Source: Globodera rostochiensis
Lineage: Eukaryota; Nematoda; Chromadorea; Rhabditida; Heteroderidae
DNA length: 64,000 nt
NCBI GenBank assembly: GCA_018350325.1
Contig: JAEVLN010000033.1
Coordinates: 496,001-560,000, forward strand
Reading direction: 5' to 3'
In this document: positions 1-11,200 of the stretch, one piece after another
How positions within the stretch are numbered: the stretch's first letter is position 1
Layout of the letters: each line of letters begins with the position of its first letter
Notes under the pieces: generated by a model
What the model was told of the DNA's origin: nothing
What the model saw: only the letters and a program-made list of their open reading frames with translations
Database searches by the model: none
Program-made: the position numbers and the translations under genes

Positions 1-1789
1 TATGACATTTGACGTATTTTGTTTAATTATTTGTTATTTATTTACGAGTCTTTGAGAATTGCGCACTGTAGATGCGCACCAAAAATTCGAACTTATAACA
101 TTTTTTGACCTAAACCGATTAGCTCACAATAATACCAAATGAAAGCTCTCGATGAGTAGCAACTATATTCAAGCTAAAGTTTTGCGACTGGGCAATGCTT
201 ACAAATATTATAGACAACACAGTAAAAAAAAACTCAAAAAATGGCCATTTTTGGTCTTTCTGGCCATAACTTTTTCAAGCATTGCCCAATCGCAAATAAT
301 AGAATTTCAGCTCGGTGTTGGACAGGCCTTCCATCGAAGTCTCGGTGTTCTTTAATGCCGTCCGGTTCTCATGTTTTGACAAAAACGGTTAATTGCAATT
401 AAATAAAATAATTTAATAATTATTCACTAAAATGAATATTATACCATAGAATAATACAATTTTGTTGAAGATGAAATAGCATAACAATATTTAACATAAA
501 AAAAATTTAATAAATAAAAAATTTGATTAAACAATCGGCAAAGCCTTAATTGTAACAATTAGATCTAAAATGATACGCTGGATATGGGCACAGACAAAAA
601 GCGCAAAATCAACGCTTTGTCACAATATGTTTGTTCGTAATTACTTAACGACGAAGTTGTGCAACGCCCGTTCAAATTAAGTCTCAGTGTGGAAAATCCT
701 ATAAAAGTTATTAATAATTAAATTTAAAAGTTTAATAAGAAAGAAATATGTGATCGGTCTGACAGAGCAATAACAACTTATCGACATTTAATCGCACCAT
801 GTATAATTATTTAATTAAAACAGAAAATTTTTAAAATTAGAAGAAAAATTTAACGTTTAAATATTCTTTTAATTAAATAAAAAACAGAATGTCGAAAAAA
901 GTGCATAAATAAGCCCAGCATTCCAAAACGGCTTATGCGAGAGAGGCTCATGAGGAACAGCGTAATGAAGAAGTTGTTTATTAAACAAAAGCTAATAACT
1001 CTTGAATACTAATATTTAAATGAGAAATTGATTCAAAACCAAAAATAACCATTTTTTACAATATTTACCCATTGTAATAATATTTGTCAACTTAAAATAA
1101 CTTTACGATTAAAATTAAATAAAAGGTCAATTTAAAAACAATCATGACTCTATATTATTTATATTATAAAGTTTTTTCAAATGAATTCGTTCCAAGCGGA
1201 AGGGAGCAAGTTAGACTCATCAAGGCAATAATCAAAAAATATAAAATAAATAGAAAAGAAACAAATTCGGTTTAATTCATCATGTAAAAGTAGATATTTC
1301 AACATTAGTTAAATAATATAAATCATCAAAAAATCAAACAAAATTTAAAATTACTTTAAGTTGCTTTTATTATTGGAAAAAATAAATGTATTGGATTTCC
1401 ATACAATAAGGTATAAATGTATACTTATTTGCCGAGGATTGATTGCGAGAGCAAGTCGCTAAAAATGATAATAAATAAAGCAAAATTATTAAAAACTTTT
1501 CAATAAAGTTAAAAATTAAAAGAAATTAAATAAGCAGAAATGGATAGTTCGAAGGGTAACAAACAATAATCATTAATTTTATATGAATATCCAAATTTAC
1601 ATTTTATTTATTAAGCAACGATATATCGAAACTGTTGGCTTCAATTTTATAAAATTTATTAACTAGTCGGAACAAGGGCATGCCTGAGATGTTTTGTTGA
1701 TGCTGTCTCTAGTCAGTTTTAGTTTGTAAACAAAAAATTTTTGTTTTTACAAAAAGATAAAAAAATTTCTTTTTTTTGTTTGAGTAATG
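1..1789. other. AT-rich DNA without a recognisable gene
   Basis: Very AT-rich sequence dense in stop codons on both strands. Short open frames here show no codon bias and no family resemblance. Small patches nearer 40-50% GC occur, for example around 640-690 and 750-800, but they do not extend into open frames. I see no RNA gene. Confidence 0.7.
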
Positions 1790-1808
1790 CATAAGGCAGT
1801 TTGTGATT

Positions 1809-2296
1809 TTGGGGGGGGGGGGGGTTGAACAATAGAGCCCCCCCCCCCTTAAATAGAGCCCCCCTCCAAAATAGAGCCCCTCCCCCCTAATTTTTGAATT
1901 TTTTTTACAAAATTGGCCCAACAGAATTCAAGCATTACTTGTTTTTCATTGTAATTTTCTGCTTTTTAAATGATTTTGAGGCCAAGATTTTTGGTGATTT
2001 TAGAAAAATGGTTTGTATTCCGGTCCGGGGTTCGAAATCGGGTAAATAAAGTTCAAATACAAATTTATTTTTCTTTCATAATTTTGCCAGAAAAAAATGG
2101 TCAAAATTCACCAAAAATTGCTAAAATATTTTTGCAAAAATTGCAAATTTTGTTAAGATTTTCTAAAAAATAGGTTGAACAATAGAGCCCCCCCCCCTTA
2201 AATAGAGCCCCCCCCCCTCCTAAAATAGAGCCCCTCTTTTTGGGGGGGGGGGGGGTTGAACAATAGAGCCCCCGGGGGCTCTATTTTAAGAAATAC
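1809..2296. repeat. Poly-G/poly-C array with repeated 'AATAGAGCCCC' units
   Basis: Long G runs are followed by GGTTGAACAATAGAGCCCC and further AAATAGAGCCCC units, first at about 1809-1890 and again at 2173-2290. The second block ends in a perfect hairpin, AATAGAGCCCCCGGGGGCTCTATT, given here as two halves around position 2272. Between the blocks (about 1965-2045) is a partial copy of the dispersed GGGGTTCGAAATCGG repeat also found near 4.3, 4.9, 43.8, 51.3 and 51.7 kb. The G runs could form quadruplexes. Run lengths in such tracts are unreliable in assemblies. Confidence 0.75.
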
Positions 2297-2299
2297 GGT

Positions 2300-4216
2300 A
2301 TCATAATAAATTTGATCGAGTATTCCATGAGATGAAGATGCATTTACTGAACAATATACAAACCAATATAAATGACACTTTAGATTAAATTATGTTTAAA
2401 ATATACCGAAAACTAATGATTATCTAAAAATTAATTAAAAAAAAGAATTTTCGGCGTTATTATTTTATGAAAAAAACCACTATTTTACACTTAAATAAAT
2501 TGATAGCCAAGATGTTTTGTTGCGACGTGTCGGCGAGAACAAACAGCCGAATCACAAGTTATAATTACTTTTAATGCTACATAAACGTAATATGAAATGA
2601 ATAAGCCGTGACATAAACATATTATTTGATTAAAAAGAATTCGAATTCGCTAACATAAAAAACTTTAATTAATATTAAATATGATGTACTATTTTTTAAA
2701 TTTAAAGGCAATGAATTATATAAATTTATTAAAATTATTCGTTTTACATGTTTTTAAACGCAAACATACAAAATAAAACAGTAATAATTGAAATAATTAT
2801 TTTAATTACTAGAAACTAAAAAAATTTATCATCAAGCGTATTTTACCCTAATAAAAAATGTATTCATTTAAATCAAAAGTTGTCTCAAGGTTGAATAATA
2901 ATTTTTATCAACTTGAAAAAACAACTCTTGTTTTAAAAATTACATACAAAAACAATATATATATATTAAATAAAGTTTAAAATGACAAAGGCTGAAGCCA
3001 AATATTCAAAGGAGGATGACAATGCATTTTAATTGAATTACCTAATTAGCTTTGAACATTAAACAAATGTGATTTGGACATTATTTTAAAATTTAAATTC
3101 CTATTTTAAATATGAGTTATAGGCAAAATGAATATGAACAAATAGCTAAACGTTTTAATATTAAAGTTATTTATACAAAACGCATTGTTGCAGCGTACCA
3201 GCAGCCGCTTCACCTTTAATTCAGCCGAAGCAGAGCTTTAGCAATGAACATCACGGGAGCTGGGCGCACCTAAATCTTTGCACAGATTGAATCAACTAGC
3301 AGATGATGCAACGAACAGGTCAGACACCAAGGAGTCAATCACCGAGTTACATTTGCACAATTTTAGCTAAACGTAAAGATTATTAACGAAAATATGTTTT
3401 ACCATTAAAACATTTTCCAAAAAATTTATTTACCATAAAAAACGTTTATGTGGTCGTTTCCAAATATAAAAAAAAAAAAATTTTAACGAAACATTCACAG
3501 AAAACTTATCAAATAAATTGTCCTCGAAATAAAACACTCTTTACTTATATTAATATCATATGAGCGAACTTGTCTTCTATTTATATGCTATGGCTTATTC
3601 CATGTATACTGCCGTACATAATGCATATAATAATGTTTTGATTATAGTTAAAAAACTAAAGAGAAGCAATAAATGTAATATAAATAATTTAGATGCAATT
3701 TAACAGAAAATGAACGACATTACTTTTACTATAAAGCTTAAAACACGATGAAATTCTATTTTTAAGAAATGTTTAAAATTAATGTTTATTAACCAAGAAA
3801 TATTGAATATCTAATATAAATATTTGGAGCTTAAATATTATATATGTATTAATCAATAAAATAATGTTAAAAAATATTAAATCACTGACGAGGGGAACAT
3901 CCCTTACTGTGACCACTCAGATCACTTCCAAACCATGCCTATCGTGTAGGGCACCCTCGATTTACTCTTGTAAATTTTCGGCTTTTTTTCCCCGCCCGCA
4001 CAGTGAAGGGTCGAAAAATGCAATTTAAATTTTTGCATGTTTTCTTGAAAAACCACTGCGCAGGGAATTTAAAAAATCATATCTCAGCTCAAAGCTGGTG
4101 AAACTCCAGGATTTTAGTTTTAAAATGTTGAGAAAAACACGATGAATTTTTTAAAAATAAATATGTATATTTAGCTTTGAAAATTTTATAAGTTTAAACG
4201 GTAATAGTGGAGTTGG
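2300..4216. other. AT-rich DNA with one GC-balanced patch, no gene
   Basis: AT-rich sequence without a supported gene. A patch at about 3185-3352 is much closer to 50% GC than its surroundings, but it is interrupted by stops in all frames and I recognise nothing in it. It resembles a decayed single-copy fragment inside AT-rich filler. Confidence 0.55.
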
Positions 4217-4990
4217 TCGCCCCCTGCTCATCATTTTTTGTAACAAAATCATTTTTTTTTTCAAAATCGGGAAAAAGGTGTTTATAGGGGTATTCGGGGC
4301 CGTAGAATCCCTATCTGTCTTCTGTTTCGGCCGATTCCAAACCCCAAACAAGATACTGCAATAAATCGACTTATACAAGAAAACATTTGGCTAAAAATTT
4401 ATTTAGACCAAAAGTCAATTTAAAAAAAAAATAAAAAAACTCAATGATTAAACAAATATCCTAAAAAACATCGAGTATAATTTATGTAAAAAGAAATTCT
4501 TAAAATAAAAAATAACGCATCGAATAATATACAAAAAAAATGAAAATAAAAAGATAAATAAATAAATTGACCCAAATGCCAACTGGGCAAAAATACAGCT
4601 AAAGTGCAATTTCTTTTTTTTTGTAAAATTCCCCGATTCAGAAAATGCAAAGGAAAAGTTTAATTCAGTTCATTCTAGACCAGCAAAGATATCCTTGCCC
4701 GTATATTTTTGGTTTCTTAGCGATTTCATATTATTGTCCCGAAAAAAACAACAAAAAAATTCTTTGTATTTGTATTTTAAGAGTTGCATTCTTTGTATTT
4801 TTGAGCGATTTTTTTTGAGACATAAATGTGATTTTTTTAAAAGACATTTTCGAAAAAATGTTCGAATTCGGTTCGGGGTTCGGAACGGATGCCAGATCGG
4901 ATTCTGTGCCCCCGAAAACCCATAGAAGACACCTTTTTAGCGACTTTTGAAGATTATTTTTTTCAAAAATGGGGAGGGGGCTACAAACTT
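4217..4990. mobile_element. Palindromic MITE-like element built from two inverted arms
   Basis: The left arm (about 4217-4350, read on the minus strand) and the right arm (about 4835-4990) share a repeat containing GGGGTTCGGAA, a GATTCTRYGSCCCCGAAWACC-like stretch and an outer GTAGCCCCCT-type end. The spacer is AT-rich. The same arm sequence recurs as an inverted pair inside the element at 51184-51834 and as a single copy at about 43775-43870. I cannot fix the exact ends or a target duplication. Confidence 0.5.
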
Positions 4991-5171
4991 AATGACTAAT
5001 ATTCAAATAATAAGCCGACACATGCATCCATCGGTAATTGTTTATTATTTAACCATTTTTGACTAGTTGACCTTTTAACCGTTTTTGGCTTAGCTGCCCT
5101 TAAGACCGGTGCCCTATTAACCGTTTTTGGCTAAATAAAATGATATAATTCAACTGTTAAATAAAAAAATA

Positions 5172-5269
5172 TGAAACTATTAAAATTTATTAATTTATCA
5201 TTTTATTATCTAATAAAAATGAAACTATTAAAATTTATTAATTTATCATTTTATTATCTAATAAAAAAA
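5172..5269. repeat. 49-bp tandem duplication
   Basis: Two adjacent near-identical 49-bp units, each starting GAAACTATTAAAATTTATTA, at 5172 and 5221. It lies directly beside the hAT-type element that begins at 5285. Upstream, 5040-5135 holds several copies of an AACCGTTTTTGGCT-like motif. Confidence 0.85.
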
Positions 5270-5755
5270 TAATGTATTTATTAACAGTGTTTTGCTGTTC
5301 CAACAATTTTGAACCTGTTCCTGTTCTGTTCTGAAATCTTAGAACAGCCTATCTGTTCTGTTCCTGTTCTGTTCCGACCTCGAGAACAGAACAGGAACAG
5401 GAACAGAACAGGAACAGAACAGAGTAAACTGTTCTTAGACTGTTCCAAATTAAAAATTTTCCGAGTGAAATTCAGTCTGAAATTTTAATCGATGATTCAT
5501 TGGTCAAAGTGTTCGTCACTTCCTAGTGATGCTCGAGACCTAACTTTAACAAGAGTTGCCCCCGAGACTCGAGAATTGACTCCCAAAAATCAGAGACTTT
5601 TACCAAAATATTTTAAGTTAGGTTTATAAGATTGCTCCTCGACCCTCTGGGAGCCGGGGATGTCGGGGTTGGTCATATCGAGGGTCGCGGCGACCCAATT
5701 TTGAGAATGGGCAGCAGCCCTAATACAAATTTTTTGAGAATTCTGCTTTACATCA

Positions 5756-5782
5756 GGGGGAGGGGGGGGGGGGGGGGGGGGT
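5756..5782 (+). repeat. Long poly-G run
   Basis: An almost uninterrupted run of more than 20 G inside the hAT-type element, next to the GGCGGC palindrome. It is a possible quadruplex former. In copy 2 of the element the corresponding place has only a short C run (about 24894-24902, opposite orientation), so the tract has expanded here. Confidence 0.8.
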
Positions 5783-5783
5783 C

Positions 5784-5805
5784 GGCGGTGCCGATAGGCG
5801 CCGCC
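5784..5805. repeat. GGCGGTGCCGAT / AGGCGCCGCC palindromic core, copy 1
   Basis: A near-perfect GC-rich palindrome in very AT-rich surroundings. It recurs at 9207, 21975, 24869, 35644 (shortened), 51925 and 63331, usually beside a conserved stretch that includes TTGCAAATCNCTTAACAAAT. The dispersed copies lie inside different element types. Confidence 0.85.
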
Positions 5806-6040
5806 GAGAAAATTTTGAATTTTTGACTTAATTTGTTAAGGGATTTGCAACCATTTTTTGAAGATTTTGATGGAATTGTTAAAAAATGGTCTTGATTTTT
5901 AAAAACAAAAGGGTACCCCTATGATTTTTTTCTCAAGTTTAATGAAACAAATAAAAAAATTTTATGTCATCAAAAAATATTAATTCTAAAATATTTTTAA
6001 TTACCATCAAAGTTCGTAAAGAGAGAAAAAAACATTTACA

Positions 6041-6106
6041 AAGTAGGGGGTTCGAACCCACAGCCCCAGGCATCACATATCACTCACCGTTACACCACAT
6101 CAGGGA
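6041..6106 (-). repeat. tRNA-like Pol III box module in hAT element (copy 1, module 2)
   Basis: On the minus strand an A-box-like TGGTGTAACGGTGAG (6082-6096) is followed by a strong B box, GGGTTCGAACCCCC (6046-6060). Box spacing suits a tRNA-derived internal promoter. I see no good acceptor-stem pairing, so this is a tRNA-like or SINE-head relic and not a functional tRNA gene. The same module is at 24556-24625 in element copy 2. Confidence 0.6.
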
Positions 6107-6141
6107 GTAAAATATAAAGAATAAAAAAGAATTTCACTAGG

Positions 6142-6205
6142 AAAAGTTGAACCTTAGACAAAATTGAATCACGTCACACAGTTTAACCACTACGCCACCT
6201 GAGAT
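6142..6205 (-). repeat. tRNA-like Pol III box module in hAT element (copy 1, module 1)
   Basis: The minus strand contains GGTGGCGTAGTGGTTAAAC (6181-6199), whose TGGCGTAGTGG matches the A-box consensus TRGCNNAGYGG. AGGTTCAACTTTT (6142-6156) follows at B-box distance. It lies just upstream of the second tRNA-like module, giving a tandem pair. The pair is conserved in copy 2 at 24458-24525. Confidence 0.6.
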
Positions 6206-6415
6206 CATACTGAACAGTTGGAAAATTTCAAATATTTTACTCAATCAAGTTCAATTCTTCAATTTTTACCCTGTTCTAGCTTGGCCTGTTCTGTTACTGT
6301 TCTGTTCCTGTTCCAAGGATTTTGAATCTGTTCCTGTTCCTGTGCTGTTCTGAAATCTTAGAACAGAACAGGAACAGAACAGGCCAAGCTGGAACAGCAA
6401 AACACTGTTTATTAA

Positions 6416-8262
6416 TTATTTTTTTTGCTGTGCCAGTTTATCCATTAATAAAGCACAAATTTCTAAAGAGTAAAAGAAGTTAACAGCATAAATAACTGCA
6501 GCTAAAGTTTCATTATAATTGTTTCAAATTTGCTTTAACTAACCAAAAAACAAATTAAAACTTTATATTAACAATAATCGATCAAAATATATTTTTAAAT
6601 TCATGTAAATATATTATTTGACGGCACCCGCGCAGCGTCCAATTCGCCGGATCGACAGGATAGGATTTTTTTGCATGGTTTTCAAGAATTTTTTATTTTT
6701 TCAAAAGTTAATTATAATAACCGATAAAGGTATGCCAAAACCATAAAAATAATTTTTATTATTTAATCTGAATTTACCTACAATGTATAAAATCAAGAAC
6801 TAGCGTATCAATATATTTAATCTATTTTATTTATAATGAATAAACAAATGATAAAAATAAAAAATATATAATTAATTTTATGTGACAGTAAAATACTAAT
6901 TAACATTATAAAATAATTACATTATTCTTGCACTATTACAGTAACCCAGCCAATTTGCTTCTGGACCAGGAAACGTTAACAAGACGCCAGCTTAATATTT
7001 ATTGGAAGAGAGAATTGCTATCATGATGTATTATTTTTAAATTTTAATTTGTTGTGACATATAATTTTGTACCTGTTTACAAACACTTAAATTAACCAAT
7101 AAATAGTTGTATTAGAATTTTTTAAAAACTAAAACGATAAGTATAAATGGATATATCTGAAAAAATTATATTAAAGTAAAAAATTGTCACAGGAAAGTTG
7201 TATAAACTTAAAATTGAAAACTTTATTTGTTAACTATTTTAAAAACCCTCAAATTACTTCTTTAAAATGCACAATTCATTATATAATTTTAAAACGCATG
7301 CATTTTGTTTAAGAATAGGACAAAATCTCAAAAAATTGCATAAACAATAAAATAAATTAAAATATTCTAGTTAATTAGAAATATCCATAAAATTGAATAT
7401 GTAGCTGTAAAATTACACAATTTAAAAAGTACTTTTACCCTAAAAAAACAATCCACCGAATAATTACCATTTAAAAATCCAATGTAATTAATTGAAAACA
7501 CTGGACGATAATATCAAATTACCTACGTAGATATAAAAGAATTTTTGTCACAGCTTACTCAAATAATGGACTAAACCTTTTAAAATTTATAATATTATTA
7601 TAAAATATACAACTCATAAATTGTAAGCTTGGTAATTAACTTCACAAAGAAACAAGATGCACTGAGCATGATATAGATGATTTTAATGACGAATAAGGTT
7701 TTTATAATATAATAATCAAAGGAATTTTACATTAATTTGCTTAATTTAATTAAAAACATATATTAATTGCTCCTTGGTAAATTTTTTTGTTAATATGATT
7801 TTGCGGTTTTCTTTATTTTATTCATTACATAAAAAGTATAATATCGGCAATTTAATTTTACAGACAGCACAATGTAATTACATTTATGAAAGATTAAAAT
7901 AAATATACATACCTCAATATTGCAATTTAACCTTTAAAGTCAAGCCAAGAAAATTTGTTTTACAACCTTTTAAATAAAATTTACAACAAAAAAATTCAAC
8001 TTGCCCTCGCTTTTCAACATATGTCAATGAACGATTGACGTGCGAAGAAGATTCTTTTAAAAATCGAGCCGATAATAAAATTAAAAAATAATTTATCTCC
8101 TATATAATTTATTCAAATTGTAAATGTATAAGAATAAATAAAACTTTTAGAATTATAGAATTAAATTTTATTATATGAAGAATAAAAAATGTTGATTTCG
8201 AACAAACATTTGCATAGCAAAACAGTCAAATCACAACGACGCCCCATGACTACAATACTAAT
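6416..8262. other. AT-rich DNA, no gene seen
   Basis: AT-rich sequence with stops in every frame. A short GC-balanced patch lies around 6620-6660. I find no coding, RNA or transposon signature. Confidence 0.65.
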
Positions 8263-11200
8263 CAACCCAACATTTTTCGATGAAATCGTAATCTTTAACT
8301 AATATTTAATTTCAACACATCCTAAATGCAATATTTTACTAAAAGATAAAATGAGTATAATTTTGATTAATATATAAAGCATAATTTTCTCTTTTTTATT
8401 ATAAGAAATTTATGAAATTCAAAAATAACTAACAATTAACAAGAAAATTAATGTGTTTTAATCAGCGGAAAGCCAAGAAAAAAAGGCGATTTTACAGGAG
8501 GGAAACCAACCGCGGAGAACATCAAAACACAGCGAGAATTCGATGGAAGCCTATGCCCAGCACAATGCACCCCAACACCGAGCTGAAATATTCTAATATA
8601 TGTAAATAAATAACAAATAATTAAACAAAATATGTTACTTCTTATAATTTTATGTAATTATCAAAAATATAAAATTAAAAAACATTGATTCGTTATACAA
8701 TAATTTACATAAATACGAAAATTTTACTACTTGAAATAATTAACACATTTAACAAAAAAATATTACAATATTTATAACAAAATCATTTTATATCAATTTT
8801 AAAAACTTAAAATTAATCATGTAAGAGATTAACAAATTAATTAATCAATCAAAAATTAATTTTTTCGAGAAAAAACATTAAGTTAGTATAATATAATAAT
8901 ATGTTTTATTAGTTTTGTATACGTCGACATTAAAATAACATTACAATTAAATAAAATTTATATTCGAGGAACAATCGATTATCTTATACTTAATATTATT
9001 TTAAGCTATAAAGCCAAAACATCCAGCCAAGAGTAAAGAAGGAAGACGTAGCTGAACAATCTCAGGGGCATTACAGCATAGGCAATAAATAGGTGAACCC
9101 ATTATATTGCAAGAAAAATTTATATTTTTTATAAGATGAATAAACCTAATTTTTTGGAAGGACAATGAGGCAAAATTTTTAATTTTTTAATGAAAAAAGC
9201 ATTTTCCCGGCGGCGCCTATGCACCGCCGGACCCACCCCTTTTTCCAAAAAATTTTTGAAAAATCCCGCGCAAAATTATGTAAAATTGCTAAAAATGCTC
9301 TTTTGTGACAGGAAATTGCTCAAATCAATTGTTAGTACCAATAATACAATATAACGAATGTAGGAAGTTAACATCATTTTTGGTTAAAATGATGAAATGA
9401 CGAATTTGCGGATTTTAGGTATCAAAAATTTTGAGATCACATCCCTGATTTAAAGCATACAACTTGATTACAGAATCGAAGGTGGAATTAATATAGTAGT
9501 TTTATTGAAATATGTTAAAAATAAATAAAATATTAAATCAAATAGCTTTGTTTGTAATACAAAAATATAATTTCTTAAATAAAATTTCAACTGAATAAAT
9601 CAACCACAACATTTTCGATGAAATCATAATCTTTAACTAATTTTTAATTTTCAACACATCCTAAATGCAATATTTTACTAAATGATAAAATGAGTATAAT
9701 TTGATTAATTATAAAGCATAATTTCACTTTTTTTATAACAAAGAAATTCATCAAATTCAAATAAAACTAACAATTAGTAAGATAATTATCGTGTGTTTAA
9801 ATGTCGAGTAAAAATATAATTAGCAAGCAACGATTACATCATTTAATTTAAAATATAATAAAAATCTACAACAACCATCTTATTTATGCTTTTATATTTT
9901 GATAAAAAAAGTGGCAATGGTTGATCAAACAGGTGAAAATGGGTATACACCGCTTTGCATGTATATTTGAATTTTAATTGAATCAAATTTAATCAGTGGA
10001 AGCACAAGAAATAAAAGCCGCACGGAGCTGAAATGTTCTATTACGTGTAAATATAATAACAAAATATGTTACTTCTTATATTATATTTAATAATCAAAAT
10101 ATTAAAAAAAACATTGATACGTTTATATAATAATTTAAATAAATACAAAAATTTTATAACTTGAAATAATTTTTTTTCCTAATTCTTCTAATAAAATAGA
10201 AAGAAATATTAATTAACGGACATCACACGCGAAAACAATCGCATCTTCATAGCCACAATTATTCTTGTGAACTTATAAATTAGATAAAACATTTATTAAG
10301 CATTTCCTTGTGTGAGTAACGCAAAGTACGACCCAAGTCACCGCGAGAACATATCAAAAACGAAATGAACGAAATGGAGGGAGTGCCATTAAATGGATTC
10401 AATTAAAACCAAAAAAAATATCTTAGCTCTTAATATCATGCTAAAATGTGGTAACAAAATCGTGAGAAAAAATAAAATGCTTTAAACCAATTATTCTTGT
10501 GAACTTAGATCAAATATTTATTAAGCATTGGCGTGAGTCAACGTTACGTATTATTGTTGTTTAATGAGAGATTCCAAGAACACCGTCAAGAACAATGAAG
10601 AAGAAACACAAGTCGCCAAACAATTATGTAAAATAAATAATGAGGATAAATTTAAATACAAAATATTTTTTAAAAATTTATTTGTCCACGGCAATCCTAA
10701 TTGTAAAATATTTTAGTACGAATGCAACTTTTATTTAAATATGATAACATATAAATGATCAGTGTGAGCATGCGTTCTACTCTTTGATTTATTGAACGAG
10801 TTTTAAAAAATATAAATTTATAACAATATAGGCTTTGCTACTACATATTATAGGTTCAACAAATTATTGAATGATAAAATTTTAGTTTATTAATGATTGT
10901 ACAAAAAGGCTTCTAAAAGTGGCATTTATTTTAAAATATATATCTTTCGGTAAATTCAAGCTGCTTTTAAATCAAAAATTATTTAAATCATTTTTTTAAA
11001 AAAAACCAAGCGGTTCAACCTGTTTTAAAAAAAACACCCAACATGGGGGGTTTTCATAGTCTTATGGCCAAATTGATTGCCCTTCGTCAAAACCCGTCTC
11101 GAGCTCCAAGCGCAGATTTTATTTAGAGTTTTACACAAAACAAAGGAAAAATCTCATTTACCACTAATCTTGTAAAAATAAAAAATACAAGCACAAAAAA

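Larger units (their letters stand above)
5285..6407. mobile_element. hAT-type non-autonomous element, copy 1 (1123 bp)
   Basis: The element begins CAGTGTTTTGCTGTTCC and ends with the inverse, GGAACAGCAAAACACTG. It is flanked by an exact 8-bp duplication, TTTATTAA (5277-5284 and 6408-6415). CAGTG ends and an 8-bp duplication are hallmarks of the hAT superfamily. Both terminal regions are long inverted repeats made of iterated CTGTTC/CTGTTCCTG units. Inside are a palindromic GGCGGC core (5784-5805), a 20-plus-base G run, a TAGTGATGCTCGAG-like segment and two tRNA-like modules. No transposase is present. A second copy in the opposite orientation lies at 24233-25320. Confidence 0.9.

Noticed and set aside
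6041..6106. A functional tRNA gene
   Set aside because: A and B boxes are good but I could not pair a seven-base acceptor stem, and the copy lies inside a transposon present twice.
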